A program made the position numbers and the translations under genes. Below, piece after piece: positions 16,066-24,772 of a DNA stretch of 36,150 bases (position 1 is its first letter; each line of letters starts with the position of its first letter). Under the pieces are notes generated by a model. The model was not told the origin of the DNA. It saw nothing but the letters and a program-made list of their open reading frames with translations, and ran no database searches. Location of the stretch: NCBI GenBank assembly GCA_002747435.1, contig PDPH01000024.1:1-36150 (forward strand), given 5' to 3'. The DNA is from Pseudomonadota bacterium (GTDB lineage: Bacteria > Pseudomonadota > Gammaproteobacteria > Thiotrichales > Thiotrichaceae).

Positions 16066-17796
16066 ATGAAAAAACTCATTATTTCTATACTAGCCCTATT
16101 GATTATCCTTGGCCTAGGCTGGGGCATTGCCACCAGTATGCTGAGCAATTCCACAGAAGAAAAACTGACTGAACGAATTGCGTGGTTCAATACTTATTTC
16201 AATAAAGCCTTACGCAATAATCTGCCTGAAGAAGCCAACTTTGGCTTCGACGATGAAGTAAAAATCAGCTTGAAGGATTATAAAAAAGGTTTTCTTGGCT
16301 CAGAAGGTGTTATTAATATTCAACCTGTGATTGCCACTGCACAAGAAGCACCTCAAGCTATTGATCTCAAACTGGCGATTACCCATGGTCCGCTACTCTG
16401 GCGTCCGGGCAATAACTCACCCTCAGCTTTTGGCGTATCTGCGGCCGAATTAGAACTGTTAACTGACAACTTGCCTAGCGAAGTGCAAGCACAATTACGC
16501 GCTTGGTTTGCAGACAAACCACCGTTTACAGTTGACATATTACAAGGCTTTGGCAGAAAAACTGCTTTTGATTTTAACAGCAATGCGCTTAATTACCAGG
16601 ATGACGAAAATAATTTCAGCTTAGCTCCACTAGGTATCAAAGGCAGTGTGCAGGTACAAGGCAATGGCGCTGATGCTATTTATGAAGTCCCTAGTACCCT
16701 AGAAATGGGCAAAACCACATTGTCCTTTGATAATCAGGCTGACAGTTTCAGTCTAGAAAATGTCAAAGGCAAAAACAACATGCGTATTAATCAGTCAGGC
16801 CACATTATTTACAATGAGTCTGATATTAGCATTCCTGGGATTAGCATTGACTCAGACGAATTACCCGTTCCTATTAGCTTTAATCTGACGCTGCAAAGCA
16901 AGGATGAACGCAATGCAGAAGATATAGGTCAAGGTAACCTACAAATCAATGTAACTGAACTACTGACACCCTTTTTGCCCAGCTCTGATGTCATCATGAC
17001 GCTTAATTATGCAGGCCTCAATATTACCGCTTTGGAAGAATTAGAGGAAAAACTGCAAGCCAATGATGAAAACGAGTTTGAAGATGAAGCATTGCTCAAT
17101 GAAACCATTGCTACTGTATTTAAGGAAGTTTTACGTGCCGGCGAATCCAAACTAGATACCTCCCTAAAATTGCAAAACAAATTAGGGCAAAGCTCATTAG
17201 CGATTGGTGTGAACTATAAGGGTGAACCCACTGGCAAAACCTTAGACAGCGTCGCAGCCTTGGAAGAGCTGCTGCCACAAGACTGGGCTAATATGTTACA
17301 TGGTGAAATTGATTTTAGCTTTGACCGTGACTTGTTCCCAATGGCTGCTTTATTTTTGCAAGGTCAGCCCTTCATTATCCCTGAGGGCGAAATGAAGTAC
17401 GTCATGAACCTAAAAATGAATGGCAATACTTACGAGCTGAATGGCAAGCAAATGGACTTTGCCGAGTTCAGTACGCTCATTGGCACAACCCTGAGTGATG
17501 TCATGCCGTTGATAGAGGATGATAGCGAAGAGTATATGGAGGAAGACATGGAAGACGAAGACATGGATGAAAATACTATGGAATCCTTGACGGAAGAAGA
17601 AGTTGCTGAGCTAATGCAATTGCAAAAAGAGTTGGAAGCCATGGAAATAGGTGATATTTCTATCGATGCAACAGAAACATCAATAGATGCAGACGCTGAA
17701 CTTGCTGATGAGCCAGCAGCGGTGATAACAGATACAGATAATGCCAGCGAAGGTGAGACTCAACCTCAAACTGAAACTGAAACTGAAACTGAATAA
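16066..17796 (+). CDS. DUF945 (YdgA-type) periplasmic protein with acidic repeat tail
   Basis: This 576-residue protein has an N-terminal membrane anchor or signal helix (KKLIISILALLIILGLGWGIA). A long DUF945-like domain follows with a family-typical segment near residues 100-125 (LAITHGPLLWRPGN) and later blocks such as DWANMLHGEIDFSF. The C-terminus from about 480 is very acidic (EEYMEEDMEDEDMDEN) and ends in a Thr-Glu repeat encoded by four tandem ACTGAA hexamers (17770-17793). E. coli YdgA is longer at its start and has no such acidic tail as far as I know. The cellular role of the family is unresolved, with an envelope location inferred from the anchor. It is a monocistronic + strand gene ended by a strong hairpin. 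Confidence 0.8.
   Translation: MKKLIISILALLIILGLGWGIATSMLSNSTEEKLTERIAWFNTYFNKALRNNLPEEANFGFDDEVKISLKDYKKGFLGSEGVINIQPVIATAQEAPQAIDLKLAITHGPLLWRPGNNSPSAFGVSAAELELLTDNLPSEVQAQLRAWFADKPPFTVDILQGFGRKTAFDFNSNALNYQDDENNFSLAPLGIKGSVQVQGNGADAIYEVPSTLEMGKTTLSFDNQADSFSLENVKGKNNMRINQSGHIIYNESDISIPGISIDSDELPVPISFNLTLQSKDERNAEDIGQGNLQINVTELLTPFLPSSDVIMTLNYAGLNITALEELEEKLQANDENEFEDEALLNETIATVFKEVLRAGESKLDTSLKLQNKLGQSSLAIGVNYKGEPTGKTLDSVAALEELLPQDWANMLHGEIDFSFDRDLFPMAALFLQGQPFIIPEGEMKYVMNLKMNGNTYELNGKQMDFAEFSTLIGTTLSDVMPLIEDDSEEYMEEDMEDEDMDENTMESLTEEEVAELMQLQKELEAMEIGDISIDATETSIDADAELADEPAAVITDTDNASEGETQPQTETETETE
17770..17793 (+). repeat. Four tandem ACTGAA hexamers
   Basis: Four exact copies of a 6-bp unit end directly at the DUF945 stop codon and code for Thr-Glu pairs. 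Copy-number change would lengthen or shorten the tail without shifting the frame. Confidence 0.85.
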
Positions 17797-17834
17797 AGCA
17801 GAGAATCCTACTCATCCTATCCACAACAAACAGC

Positions 17835-17864
17835 AGCAGCCTGTGTCTATTCGACTAGGCTGCT
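17835..17864 (+). terminator. Hairpin after the DUF945 gene
   Basis: AGCAGCCT at 17835-17842 pairs perfectly with AGGCTGCT at 17857-17864 across a 14-base loop, about 40 bases past the stop. A U-tract is weak on the + strand. On the other strand it lies beyond the FeoA fragment and might serve the gluconate operon too. Confidence 0.5.
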
Positions 17865-17884
17865 TCACTCACTTGACCTTGCCA

Positions 17885-18028
17885 CTAGTAGATGTTGATT
17901 TCGCTACCGACGTTTAGCCCCATTTCGATCACACGACGAGCCAGCCCCACTCCTCCGCGCAAAGCCGTGATCCTGACGCTACCGCCTTCTGCCGCCATAC
18001 CTAGCGGGAAACTGCTTGTTTGTGTCAT
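17885..18028 (-). pseudogene. Truncated FeoA-domain protein
   Basis: Forty-seven residues beginning MTQTSSFPLGMAAEGG match the N-terminal half of FeoA-type SH3-like proteins: VRITALRGGVGLARRVIEMGL and VGSEINIY. The usual second half (a further ~30 residues with the last beta strands) is missing, because a TAG follows NIY. Reading through that stop gives WQGQV for a few codons before another stop, so a CAG-to-TAG change plus further decay is possible. It starts 7 bases after the gnd stop with no good ribosome site. FeoA assists the FeoB ferrous iron transporter, but no feoB is present. It looks like a relic left where the gluconate operon joins unrelated DNA. Confidence 0.6.
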
Positions 18029-18035
18029 GACGAAT

Positions 18036-19442
18036 TTATGATTTTTCCCACTGCGTATGGAAAACACCTTTTTTATCCACTCTCTCATAAGTATGAGCGC
18101 CAAAAAAATCACGTTGTGCCTGTATTAGATTGGCGGGTAATGTGGGGCAACGATAACTGTCGAAGTAGGCTACACCTGCCCCCAGACACAAAACAGGGAG
18201 GCCACATTGAACAGCGTCTAGCAGCGTAGTACGAGCATGATTTTCCGTCTTATTCAGTTGTGCTGCAATGGCCGCATCCAATAACGGATTAGGCAAACTA
18301 GGTGTTTTCCTAAAGGCTTGCTTAAACAGCGATAGCAGTTTGGCACGGATAATACAACCACCCCGCCAGATACTCGCCACCTCAGCCAAATTGTAAGTAT
18401 AGCCGTATTCTTTTTTTGCCGATTGTAGCAGCGCAAACCCCTGAGCATAAGCCAATAAAAAAGCAAAGTAAGTGGCTTTCTTTAGTTGCTTGATGATTTT
18501 TTTACGTTTTTTATTCATCGCTTGATAACAATCTTGCTGCAAAAGTTCAGCCGCAAGCAAACGTTGCTCCTTAACACTTGATAAAGCTCTGGCAATCACT
18601 GCCACATCAATCATTGGTACGGCTTCACCAACATCCAAGGCATTTTGTGAAGTCCATTTACCGGTGCCTTTTTGTTTACCTTTATCCAAAATCAAATCAA
18701 TTAAATCACTATCGGTATCGGTGTCTTTTTGCGTCAGTAACGGTACTGAAATTTCCAATAAAAATGACTGTAATTTTTTCGCATTCCAATCGGCAAAAAT
18801 GTCGCTAATTTGTTGGTTGGAAAGCCCCACGCCACGTTTCATAATGTCATAAACTTCAGCAAGCACTTGCATTAGTGCATATTCAATACCGTTATGCACC
18901 ATTTTGACGTAATGACCTGCCCCGCCCTCACCTAAATAAGCGACACAAGGTTTATGCTGAGCTTTTGCTGAAATTGCCGTTAAAATCGGCTCGATGTGTC
19001 GATAAGCGGATTGATTGCCACTTGGCATCATACTTGGACCATTTCTTGCCCCTGCTTCGCCACCACTAATACCGATACCTAGATAGTCTATACCTATTGG
19101 TTTTAAAGCATTCTGACGGCGTTCGGTATCCTTAAAAAACGTATTACCACCATCCATCAGAATATCACCCTTTTCTAATAAACTTGTAATTTCAGCGATA
19201 ACTTTATCGACAATTTCACCTGCCGGTAACAGCATCATAATTTTGCGTGGTTTTGCCAAACCCTGTACAAAATCTTTTAAAGTCTCAACGGCTACAATAC
19301 CGCTATCGGTTAAATCCTTCACTTTATCGGTGTCCTTATCGTAACCGATAACGCGATAACCATGATCGGCAATATTTAACAATAGGCTTTTACCCATTAC
19401 ACCCAATCCGATTAAACCAAAATCTGCATTTTGTTTTATCAT
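18036..19442 (-). CDS. gnd: 6-phosphogluconate dehydrogenase, decarboxylating
   Basis: This enzyme oxidises and decarboxylates 6-phosphogluconate to ribulose-5-phosphate in the pentose phosphate pathway. It has 468 residues, the usual length. The dinucleotide motif GLGVMG is at residues 12-17, the substrate signature SGGEAGARNGPSMMPSG is near 128-144, and the catalytic Lys/His-Asn lie in YVKMVHNGIEY. The C-terminal substrate-binding tail QRDFFGAHTYER is present. The loop after beta-strand 2 reads GYDKD (Asp35), where NADP-specific enzymes usually have Asn-Arg-Thr/Ser, so NAD preference is possible. ATG 19442 has GAAGG upstream. It is the last complete gene of the TRAP-gntK-gnd operon, 24 bases after gntK. 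Confidence 0.95.
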   Translation of the reverse strand: MIKQNADFGLIGLGVMGKSLLLNIADHGYRVIGYDKDTDKVKDLTDSGIVAVETLKDFVQGLAKPRKIMMLLPAGEIVDKVIAEITSLLEKGDILMDGGNTFFKDTERRQNALKPIGIDYLGIGISGGEAGARNGPSMMPSGNQSAYRHIEPILTAISAKAQHKPCVAYLGEGGAGHYVKMVHNGIEYALMQVLAEVYDIMKRGVGLSNQQISDIFADWNAKKLQSFLLEISVPLLTQKDTDTDSDLIDLILDKGKQKGTGKWTSQNALDVGEAVPMIDVAVIARALSSVKEQRLLAAELLQQDCYQAMNKKRKKIIKQLKKATYFAFLLAYAQGFALLQSAKKEYGYTYNLAEVASIWRGGCIIRAKLLSLFKQAFRKTPSLPNPLLDAAIAAQLNKTENHARTTLLDAVQCGLPVLCLGAGVAYFDSYRCPTLPANLIQAQRDFFGAHTYERVDKKGVFHTQWEKS

Positions 19443-19466
19443 TATTTTTACCTTCAGCGTTTCTAA

Positions 19467-19976
19467 TTAATTTTTACTCTGTAATACCTGACAAATTTTT
19501 TCGACAATCTCTTTTACGCTCAATGTAACACTTACCGTAATTACATTATTCCCCACCGGTTCAATCAAAGTATCAAACTGACTCTGTAGCATTGCTCGAC
19601 CTTGAAAATAATGATTTTTACGGTTTTTATGTCGCACCCAAATCTCATCAAAATCGCCTTTTAAGTACACAAATAGCGGCCTTTCCAAGTGCCTAATTAG
19701 CCTCTGCCGATAATCAGTTTTGAGCGCTGAACACGCTAAAACTACACCGTTAGATTCCGATAATAAGACTTTATTCAGTGTTTCTAGCCAACCTTGTCGG
19801 TCAGTATCGGTTAGTGGAGTCCCTTGTTGCATTTTTTCAATATTTTTTTTAGGGTGAAAATCATCACCGTCATAAAATGGATAGCTAAGCCGCTTGGCAA
19901 GCGCCTGCCCAACAGTGCTTTTCCCACAACCGGAAACCCCCATAACGATAATTTGCTCAGCTATTATTGCCACCAT
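19467..19976 (-). CDS. gntK: Gluconokinase
   Basis: This kinase phosphorylates D-gluconate with ATP to give 6-phosphogluconate. The 169 residues carry the P-loop GVSGCGKST at 13-21, the family-specific FYDGDDFHPKKNIEKM and GTPLTDTDRQGWL, and a VLACSALKTDYRQRLR-like segment with the invariant CSALK. The start ATG 19976 overlaps the end of the TRAP large permease by 13 bases, so translation is coupled. The next gene, gnd, uses its product. Together with the transporter this strongly suggests gluconate, or a sugar acid converted to it, as the operon substrate. Confidence 0.95.
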   Translation of the reverse strand: MVAIIAEQIIVMGVSGCGKSTVGQALAKRLSYPFYDGDDFHPKKNIEKMQQGTPLTDTDRQGWLETLNKVLLSESNGVVLACSALKTDYRQRLIRHLERPLFVYLKGDFDEIWVRHKNRKNHYFQGRAMLQSQFDTLIEPVGNNVITVSVTLSVKEIVEKICQVLQSKN

Positions 19977-21286
19977 AACGCCAGTTGTGGGAAGAAGATC
20001 AACAAAGAGAGTGCAACAACCTGCAAAGCAATAAACGGCACAAGTGAACGGAATATTAATCCCAAAGAAATATCAGGTGGCGTTACTGATTTTAAGTAAA
20101 AAGCCGCTGGGCCAAAAGGTGGCGACAAAAAAGCAACCTGCATATTCATACAAAAAACTACCCCAAACCATACAGGATCCATACCCAAACTTTTAATAAT
20201 CGGCACAAAAATTGGCATAGTCAATAAGGCAACACCGACCCAATCCAAAAACATACCTAATAAAAATAAAATCGCCATCATAATCAGCAAAGTTGTCATC
20301 GGTACGCCATTGCTTAATGATAAAATCAGTTGCTCAACGAATTTAATACCACCCATTAGGTTATAAACACCGACCAGTGCACTCGCTCCAATACCAATCC
20401 AAATAATCATTCCACAAGTTCGCATTGTGGCAAGAGCGGCTTCTTTAAGCACCGTCCAAGTCAATTCCCCACGAATCAAGGCACTTAACATAATGCCAAC
20501 CACGCCCAAAGCTGAAGCTTCGGTAACTGATGCAACACCACCGTAAATACTACCCAAGACAATAACAATCGATAATATGGGGAAAAATAATGCTTTAAAA
20601 TAATTAATATTTTTGGCTTTACTTTCAGCTATTTCTTCTGCTGTCGGTAAAGGGGCTAAATCGTGATTAAGATAACTACGAATTAAAACATAAACGATAT
20701 AAAATGAAGCTAAAATCGCAGCAGGTAAAAAGGCGGCTTTAAATAAATCACCAATGGAAACGCTAGCAGTTAAGCCATAAATAATCAATACAATACTCGG
20801 GGGCAACATCGTTCCCAACGCGCCACCAGCACAACAAGTTCCAATAGCCAGTTTTCTGTCATAACCAATACGTAACATTTGTGGCAATGCCAACAAACCA
20901 AGCAATACTGTTTCACCACCGATAACCCCAGACATTGAGGCAAGTATAACAGCCACTAACAAGGTTTGTACGGCAACTCCACCCCGTAAACGTCGGGAAA
21001 ATAAACGCATTGCTTCAAATAAATCGTGGGCAATTCCCGTTCTGTCAAGCAATGCCGCCATTAACACAAACATCGGTACGGCTAAGAACACATAACTGGT
21101 CACAAAGCTGTACATGCGGCTAGTCACCAAAGGCACGGCGTCCATTCCAAACCAAGCAAATAAAAAGAATAACGCCACCACCCCCGTGACAAATGCCAAC
21201 TGCATACCTGTTAGCAATAAAGCTATCATTAAAATCAGCATTAGTAAGCTGGCATAGCCAATGCCTAGGCTGGATAATTCAAACAT
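19964..21286 (-). CDS. TRAP transporter large permease (DctM)
   Basis: A 440-residue polytopic membrane protein of the DctM/ion-transporter superfamily with about a dozen helices. Family markers include the N-terminal LLLTGMQLAFVTGVVALFF, MFVLMAALLDRTGIAHDLF, GGETVLLGLLALPQML, GTMLPPSIVLIIYG and MFLDWVGVALLTMPIFVPI. It drives sodium- or proton-coupled import of the acid delivered by DctP. I chose ATG 21286 (MFELSSLG): GGAG lies 7 bases upstream and it overlaps the DctQ stop by 8 bases. Longer starts inside dctQ are less likely. It is followed by an overlapping gluconokinase gene, which points to gluconate or a related aldonate. Confidence 0.93.
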   Translation of the reverse strand: MFELSSLGIGYASLLMLILMIALLLTGMQLAFVTGVVALFFLFAWFGMDAVPLVTSRMYSFVTSYVFLAVPMFVLMAALLDRTGIAHDLFEAMRLFSRRLRGGVAVQTLLVAVILASMSGVIGGETVLLGLLALPQMLRIGYDRKLAIGTCCAGGALGTMLPPSIVLIIYGLTASVSIGDLFKAAFLPAAILASFYIVYVLIRSYLNHDLAPLPTAEEIAESKAKNINYFKALFFPILSIVIVLGSIYGGVASVTEASALGVVGIMLSALIRGELTWTVLKEAALATMRTCGMIIWIGIGASALVGVYNLMGGIKFVEQLILSLSNGVPMTTLLIMMAILFLLGMFLDWVGVALLTMPIFVPIIKSLGMDPVWFGVVFCMNMQVAFLSPPFGPAAFYLKSVTPPDISLGLIFRSLVPFIALQVVALSLLIFFPQLALWWQ

Positions 21287-21851
21287 TCTCATACTCCAAC
21301 TGGCTGTAATAGCCACTGGACAAGCGTCTGATTTCTGCTATTAGATGCAGAATAAACTGGATAGTTAAAACAATCATTGTGACAAAAATAATGGCTTTTA
21401 AGTAAGCGGGAAAGGGAGGATTCCAAGCCGTTGCAGACGTTTGCAAACGCAGCTCGCCCCAAGGCGCAAACCAAGAGTCTTTGACCATCAAATACCCGGC
21501 CCAAGTCATCATTACTGAAAAAATAACACCCATAATATGATGAAAAATATTCAGATAAGCCTTTGTTTTAGGGCGAACATTATCATAAAACAAAACAACC
21601 CTAACGTGTTTATCAGTTGCCAAGGCATAAGAACCGCCAAAAACAAATAAGCCACCTCCTAAAAAGGCTGCCGTTTCATGTACCCAAATCGTCGGGGCAT
21701 TAAAGGCATAACGCATAAATACTTCATAAAAAGAAATCACGACAATAAAGAGAAAGATTAAACTTAATTTCTCGCCTAACCACGCAATTAATTTATCCAA
21801 TCGAGTTTGGACTGCTTTATTTTCTACCATAACCGTTATTCTCGTTTTCAT
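21279..21851 (-). CDS. TRAP transporter small permease (DctQ)
   Basis: A 190-residue protein with four transmembrane helices (LSLIFLFIVVISFYEVFMRY, ETAAFLGGGLFVFGGSYAL, IMGVIFSVMMTWAGYLMV, AIIFVTMIVLTIQFILHLI). The FYEVFMRY and WVHETAAF blocks are typical of DctQ. It pairs with DctM to form the permease. ATG 21851 is the longest start, with a poor ribosome site. ATG 21830 (MVENKAVQ) is an alternative. The gene follows dctP by 60 bases and overlaps dctM. Confidence 0.9.
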   Translation of the reverse strand: MKTRITVMVENKAVQTRLDKLIAWLGEKLSLIFLFIVVISFYEVFMRYAFNAPTIWVHETAAFLGGGLFVFGGSYALATDKHVRVVLFYDNVRPKTKAYLNIFHHIMGVIFSVMMTWAGYLMVKDSWFAPWGELRLQTSATAWNPPFPAYLKAIIFVTMIVLTIQFILHLIAEIRRLSSGYYSQLEYENV

Positions 21852-21911
21852 ACGAAATAGAGGGAGACAAAGATCATCTCGTCCCCCTGCATTTTTTTAC
21901 TAAGATAACAA

Positions 21912-22928
21912 TTACAATAAACCTTTATCTTTTAGATAGCTGGTAACTGAATCATAGACTTTTTGGGCATTGGGAGAACGCTTAGCAAACACTTCCCACT
22001 GGCTTTGTGCAATAGCACGGAACTTTTTACGTTCATCCGGTGACCAATCGTGAATGGTAATTTTTGGATTTTTCTTGGCTTCTTCAACTGCTTTATTATC
22101 TGCTTCTTTTAATTGCGTAGTAATATTTACCGCTAAGTCTTTCACTGATTGTGCTAACAAATCTTGTAAATCTTTTGGCAAAGCCTCCCATTTTTTCTGA
22201 CTGATTGACATATCAATCAACGGTAATGAGTGAAAGCCTGGTTGCACTGGGTGTGGCGCAATGTCATTTAAGCCTGCACTGTGGTTAGTTGAGAACACGG
22301 TGTAATCCGCCGCATCAATCACGCCTTTACTTAAGCCGGTATACACCTCTGAACCCGGTAAATTAACCGGTGCTGCTCCAGCAGCGGCGAAAACTTGTTG
22401 TACCAAACCTTCAGGGGCACGTAATTTCAAGCCTTTTAAGTCAGCAACACCGTCAAGCGGTTTTTTAGAAACAAAAGATTCAACCCCAGTCGTTGATGCA
22501 CCGACAAATTTAATACCATAAGGTTTGTATAATTCCGTGAGTAACGCATTGCCACCACCGTTATTCATATAATCGAGTAATTGTGAAGTATCGGACCAAG
22601 CACCGACCATATTACCGATTAAACCGAACGCTGGATCTTTACCAGAAAAATAACCAGTCGCGGTTAAGTGCCCGTCAATAATACCGGTTTTGATGGCATC
22701 CAAGGTTTCGGTATGTTTAACAATACTGCCAACCGGTAATAATTCAATTTCCAAGCGGCCATCAGAATCTTTTTTGAGTTTTTCAACCCACTCTTTTTGC
22801 ACTTGGAAATTCTTATCACCCGACGGGTCAGATGATTGAACTTTTAGGGTAAAATCGGCTGCTAATGTTGAAAAAGCTGAAAGCGCTAATGCACAGGCAA
22901 CAATGGTTTGCTTGAATAATTGCTTCAT
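21912..22928 (-). CDS. TRAP transporter periplasmic substrate-binding protein (DctP)
   Basis: This 338-residue protein has a Sec signal peptide (QTIVACALALSAFSTLAA, cleavage about residue 24). The mature part is a DctP-type solute receptor. The carboxylate-binding Arg is R170 in GLKLRAPEG, followed by SEVYTGLSKGVIDAADYT, where the family binds substrate. A YFSGKDPAFGL segment near 93-103 recalls the alpha-keto-acid/aldonate-type receptors. It is the first gene of the operon, with AGAGGAA 7 bases upstream of ATG 22928. Gluconate as ligand is inferred from the downstream gntK and gnd, not from the receptor itself. Confidence 0.92.
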   Translation of the reverse strand: MKQLFKQTIVACALALSAFSTLAADFTLKVQSSDPSGDKNFQVQKEWVEKLKKDSDGRLEIELLPVGSIVKHTETLDAIKTGIIDGHLTATGYFSGKDPAFGLIGNMVGAWSDTSQLLDYMNNGGGNALLTELYKPYGIKFVGASTTGVESFVSKKPLDGVADLKGLKLRAPEGLVQQVFAAAGAAPVNLPGSEVYTGLSKGVIDAADYTVFSTNHSAGLNDIAPHPVQPGFHSLPLIDMSISQKKWEALPKDLQDLLAQSVKDLAVNITTQLKEADNKAVEEAKKNPKITIHDWSPDERKKFRAIAQSQWEVFAKRSPNAQKVYDSVTSYLKDKGLL

Positions 22929-23197
22929 AATAATTCCTCTTTGAGATTAAACGTTAATTTAGCAGCCGCTATTCTAATACAAGAAGCAAGTCAATACCAA
23001 TAAAGAATAACAACAAATGATGAGTAAAATACTGGGGATAAAAAACCCATTTTTTTAAAACGCTACATTAATACAGCAAGTTTCGCTGCAATACGACTTT
23101 AAATGCAAACTCAAATACCATTTATCGTTTCCATCGAATAGCAAAAGTAGGTTTTTAGCGATTCCCATTCAGCGACTAATATCATTACTGAACCGCG

Positions 23198-24199
23198 TTA
23201 CCCACGAATTGATAACACCCAAGCGGCAATATCTTGCAAAACGGTTTCGCCCTGTAAATCGCGCATCAGCATGTGCCAACCTTGCGAATAACGCTTTTGT
23301 TGTGTTGCTGACTGTGTTTTCGGTAAACGTTCCCAAAGCCGATCAATCGGCTCTGGGGGAGTTAATTCATCTTTATCGCCATATAAAAGCAAAACCGGGA
23401 CTTTTAACTGGTCTGCTGCGGCAAATGCCTTATTCATTAAATCCACTAAACCTGCCACTGTATCCATACGTGAGCCTTCCCGTATCATCCAAGGGTCACT
23501 CCAGATTTTGCGTTGTAAGGCCACATTATCAGTAGGACGGATTCCTAAACTTTCACCCGTCGGTGCCCAACCGGGTACAAACTTGAGCGCTATTTCTAAA
23601 GCCCAGCGTTGATAAAAAGGCTGGGTAGCACTTGTCCATACAGCAGGTGCAGATAAAATAACACCAGCAACAGGAGCTTGCGTTGTATTGCTAGGGAGGC
23701 TATTGCTAATAGCTTCAGCCTCAGCTAGTTTATTAGCCGCCAGCAAAGCCACCGCGCCGCCCATAGAAGTTCCCAGTAAATAAACGGATTGCTGAGGATA
23801 TTGCTGCATTAATAGCTTTGCCATTTCAGCCGCATCCTGTGCCATTTGCTCCGCACTCGACCACAAACCACGATAGGCCGAATGCCCAAAACCACGTTGG
23901 TCATACGCCCAGACAGCGATACCTTTTTGGGCAAGGCTTTGCCCTACTTCATCAAACGCACCGCTGTATTCATTGAAACCATGTAATAGTAAAATCACTG
24001 CTTTTGGCTGCTTCTTTGGTAGCCAAGCGCGTGCATATAAATCCGTACCATCGCTAGCCTGAAACACTGGCGATTGAATTAATTGAGGTTCGCGCGCTTG
24101 TTTACCGGGCATGACTTTAGCTGAGGTACAAGCGCTTAAGCCGCTCAGCACCCAAAGTAATAACCCTATCGATAGAAAGCCCTTGTTTATCATCGACAT
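23198..24199 (-). CDS. Lipoprotein alpha/beta hydrolase (monoacylglycerol-lipase-like)
   Basis: A 333-residue protein with a lipoprotein signal: the hydrophobic stretch ends in the lipobox LSAC with Cys24. The hydrolase core is of the serine aminopeptidase S33 / monoglyceride lipase type. HGFNEYSG forms the oxyanion region, AYDQRGFGHS is the conserved second block, Ser145 in GTSMGG is the nucleophile, Asp lies in YGDKDELTPP and His in SQGWHML. All three catalytic residues are present. It probably cleaves lipid or ester substrates at the inner face of the outer membrane or in the periplasm. ATG 24199 has GGGAGAAA upstream. It is a single gene divergent from the OsmC-like gene. Confidence 0.87.
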   Translation of the reverse strand: MSMINKGFLSIGLLLWVLSGLSACTSAKVMPGKQAREPQLIQSPVFQASDGTDLYARAWLPKKQPKAVILLLHGFNEYSGAFDEVGQSLAQKGIAVWAYDQRGFGHSAYRGLWSSAEQMAQDAAEMAKLLMQQYPQQSVYLLGTSMGGAVALLAANKLAEAEAISNSLPSNTTQAPVAGVILSAPAVWTSATQPFYQRWALEIALKFVPGWAPTGESLGIRPTDNVALQRKIWSDPWMIREGSRMDTVAGLVDLMNKAFAAADQLKVPVLLLYGDKDELTPPEPIDRLWERLPKTQSATQQKRYSQGWHMLMRDLQGETVLQDIAAWVLSIRG

Positions 24200-24302
24200 G
24201 ATTGTTTTTCTCCCTAATAGGCTATGCTAAACCCTAGCAGGAGACTCGCCTTTCCGCTACCATCCAAGCTATATTGCTGCCTTATTGACTAGAGAGAAAA
24301 AG

Positions 24303-24716
24303 ATGAGTAACTACACAGACCCGCATGGTGTTGTTGTCCGTTTGAGAAACAAGCAAGGCTATACCTGCGATATTAAAGCAGGGGATCATGAAATGGTGGC
24401 CGATGAGCCCGTACCTTTAGGTGGTGAAGATTTGGGACCTACACCTTATCAGTACCTGAAGGCGGCTTTGGGTGCTTGCACTGCTATAACCTTGCGCATG
24501 TATGCTGACCGCAAAAAATGGCCTTTGGAAGATACAATTGTCCATCTGCGCCATAGCCGCGACAGCAATAAACAAAGCGTATTTGAACGTGATATAACCC
24601 TAGTCGGCGACCTCACTCAGGAACAACGCCAACGCTTATTAGAAATAGCCGATCGCTGTCCAGTACATAAAACCTTAAGTCACGGCGCAGCTATTTTGAG
24701 CAAGCTGGTAGACTAA
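24303..24716 (+). CDS. OsmC/Ohr-family protein
   Basis: The 137 residues show the OsmC fold: [27 protein letters not shown], with the first redox Cys in GAC, and the second Cys in [10 protein letters not shown]. The family reduces organic peroxides through this Cys pair in the cytoplasm. The PVHKTL variant belongs to the YhfA/OsmC-like branch with less certain activity. I prefer ATG 24303, after AGAGAGAAAA, to a TTG 18 bases upstream. It is 56 bases before cysS on the same strand, so co-transcription is possible though functionally unrelated. Confidence 0.88.
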   Translation: MSNYTDPHGVVVRLRNKQGYTCDIKAGDHEMVADEPVPLGGEDLGPTPYQYLKAALGACTAITLRMYADRKKWPLEDTIVHLRHSRDSNKQSVFERDITLVGDLTQEQRQRLLEIADRCPVHKTLSHGAAILSKLVD

Positions 24717-24772
24717 AGCTAAACCGGCAAAAACACACTCCAACGCCATTATCTAGCCCAGGAACTACACCT

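Noticed and set aside
17885..18112. Longer 75-residue frame covering the FeoA fragment
   Set aside because: Its first 28 residues overlap the gnd 3' end out of frame. FeoA similarity begins only at the ATG at 18028.
23033..23056. TGGG/CCCA hairpin with a following T-run upstream of the TRAP operon
   Set aside because: The stem is only 4 bp and no + strand gene ends there, so a terminator is not supported.
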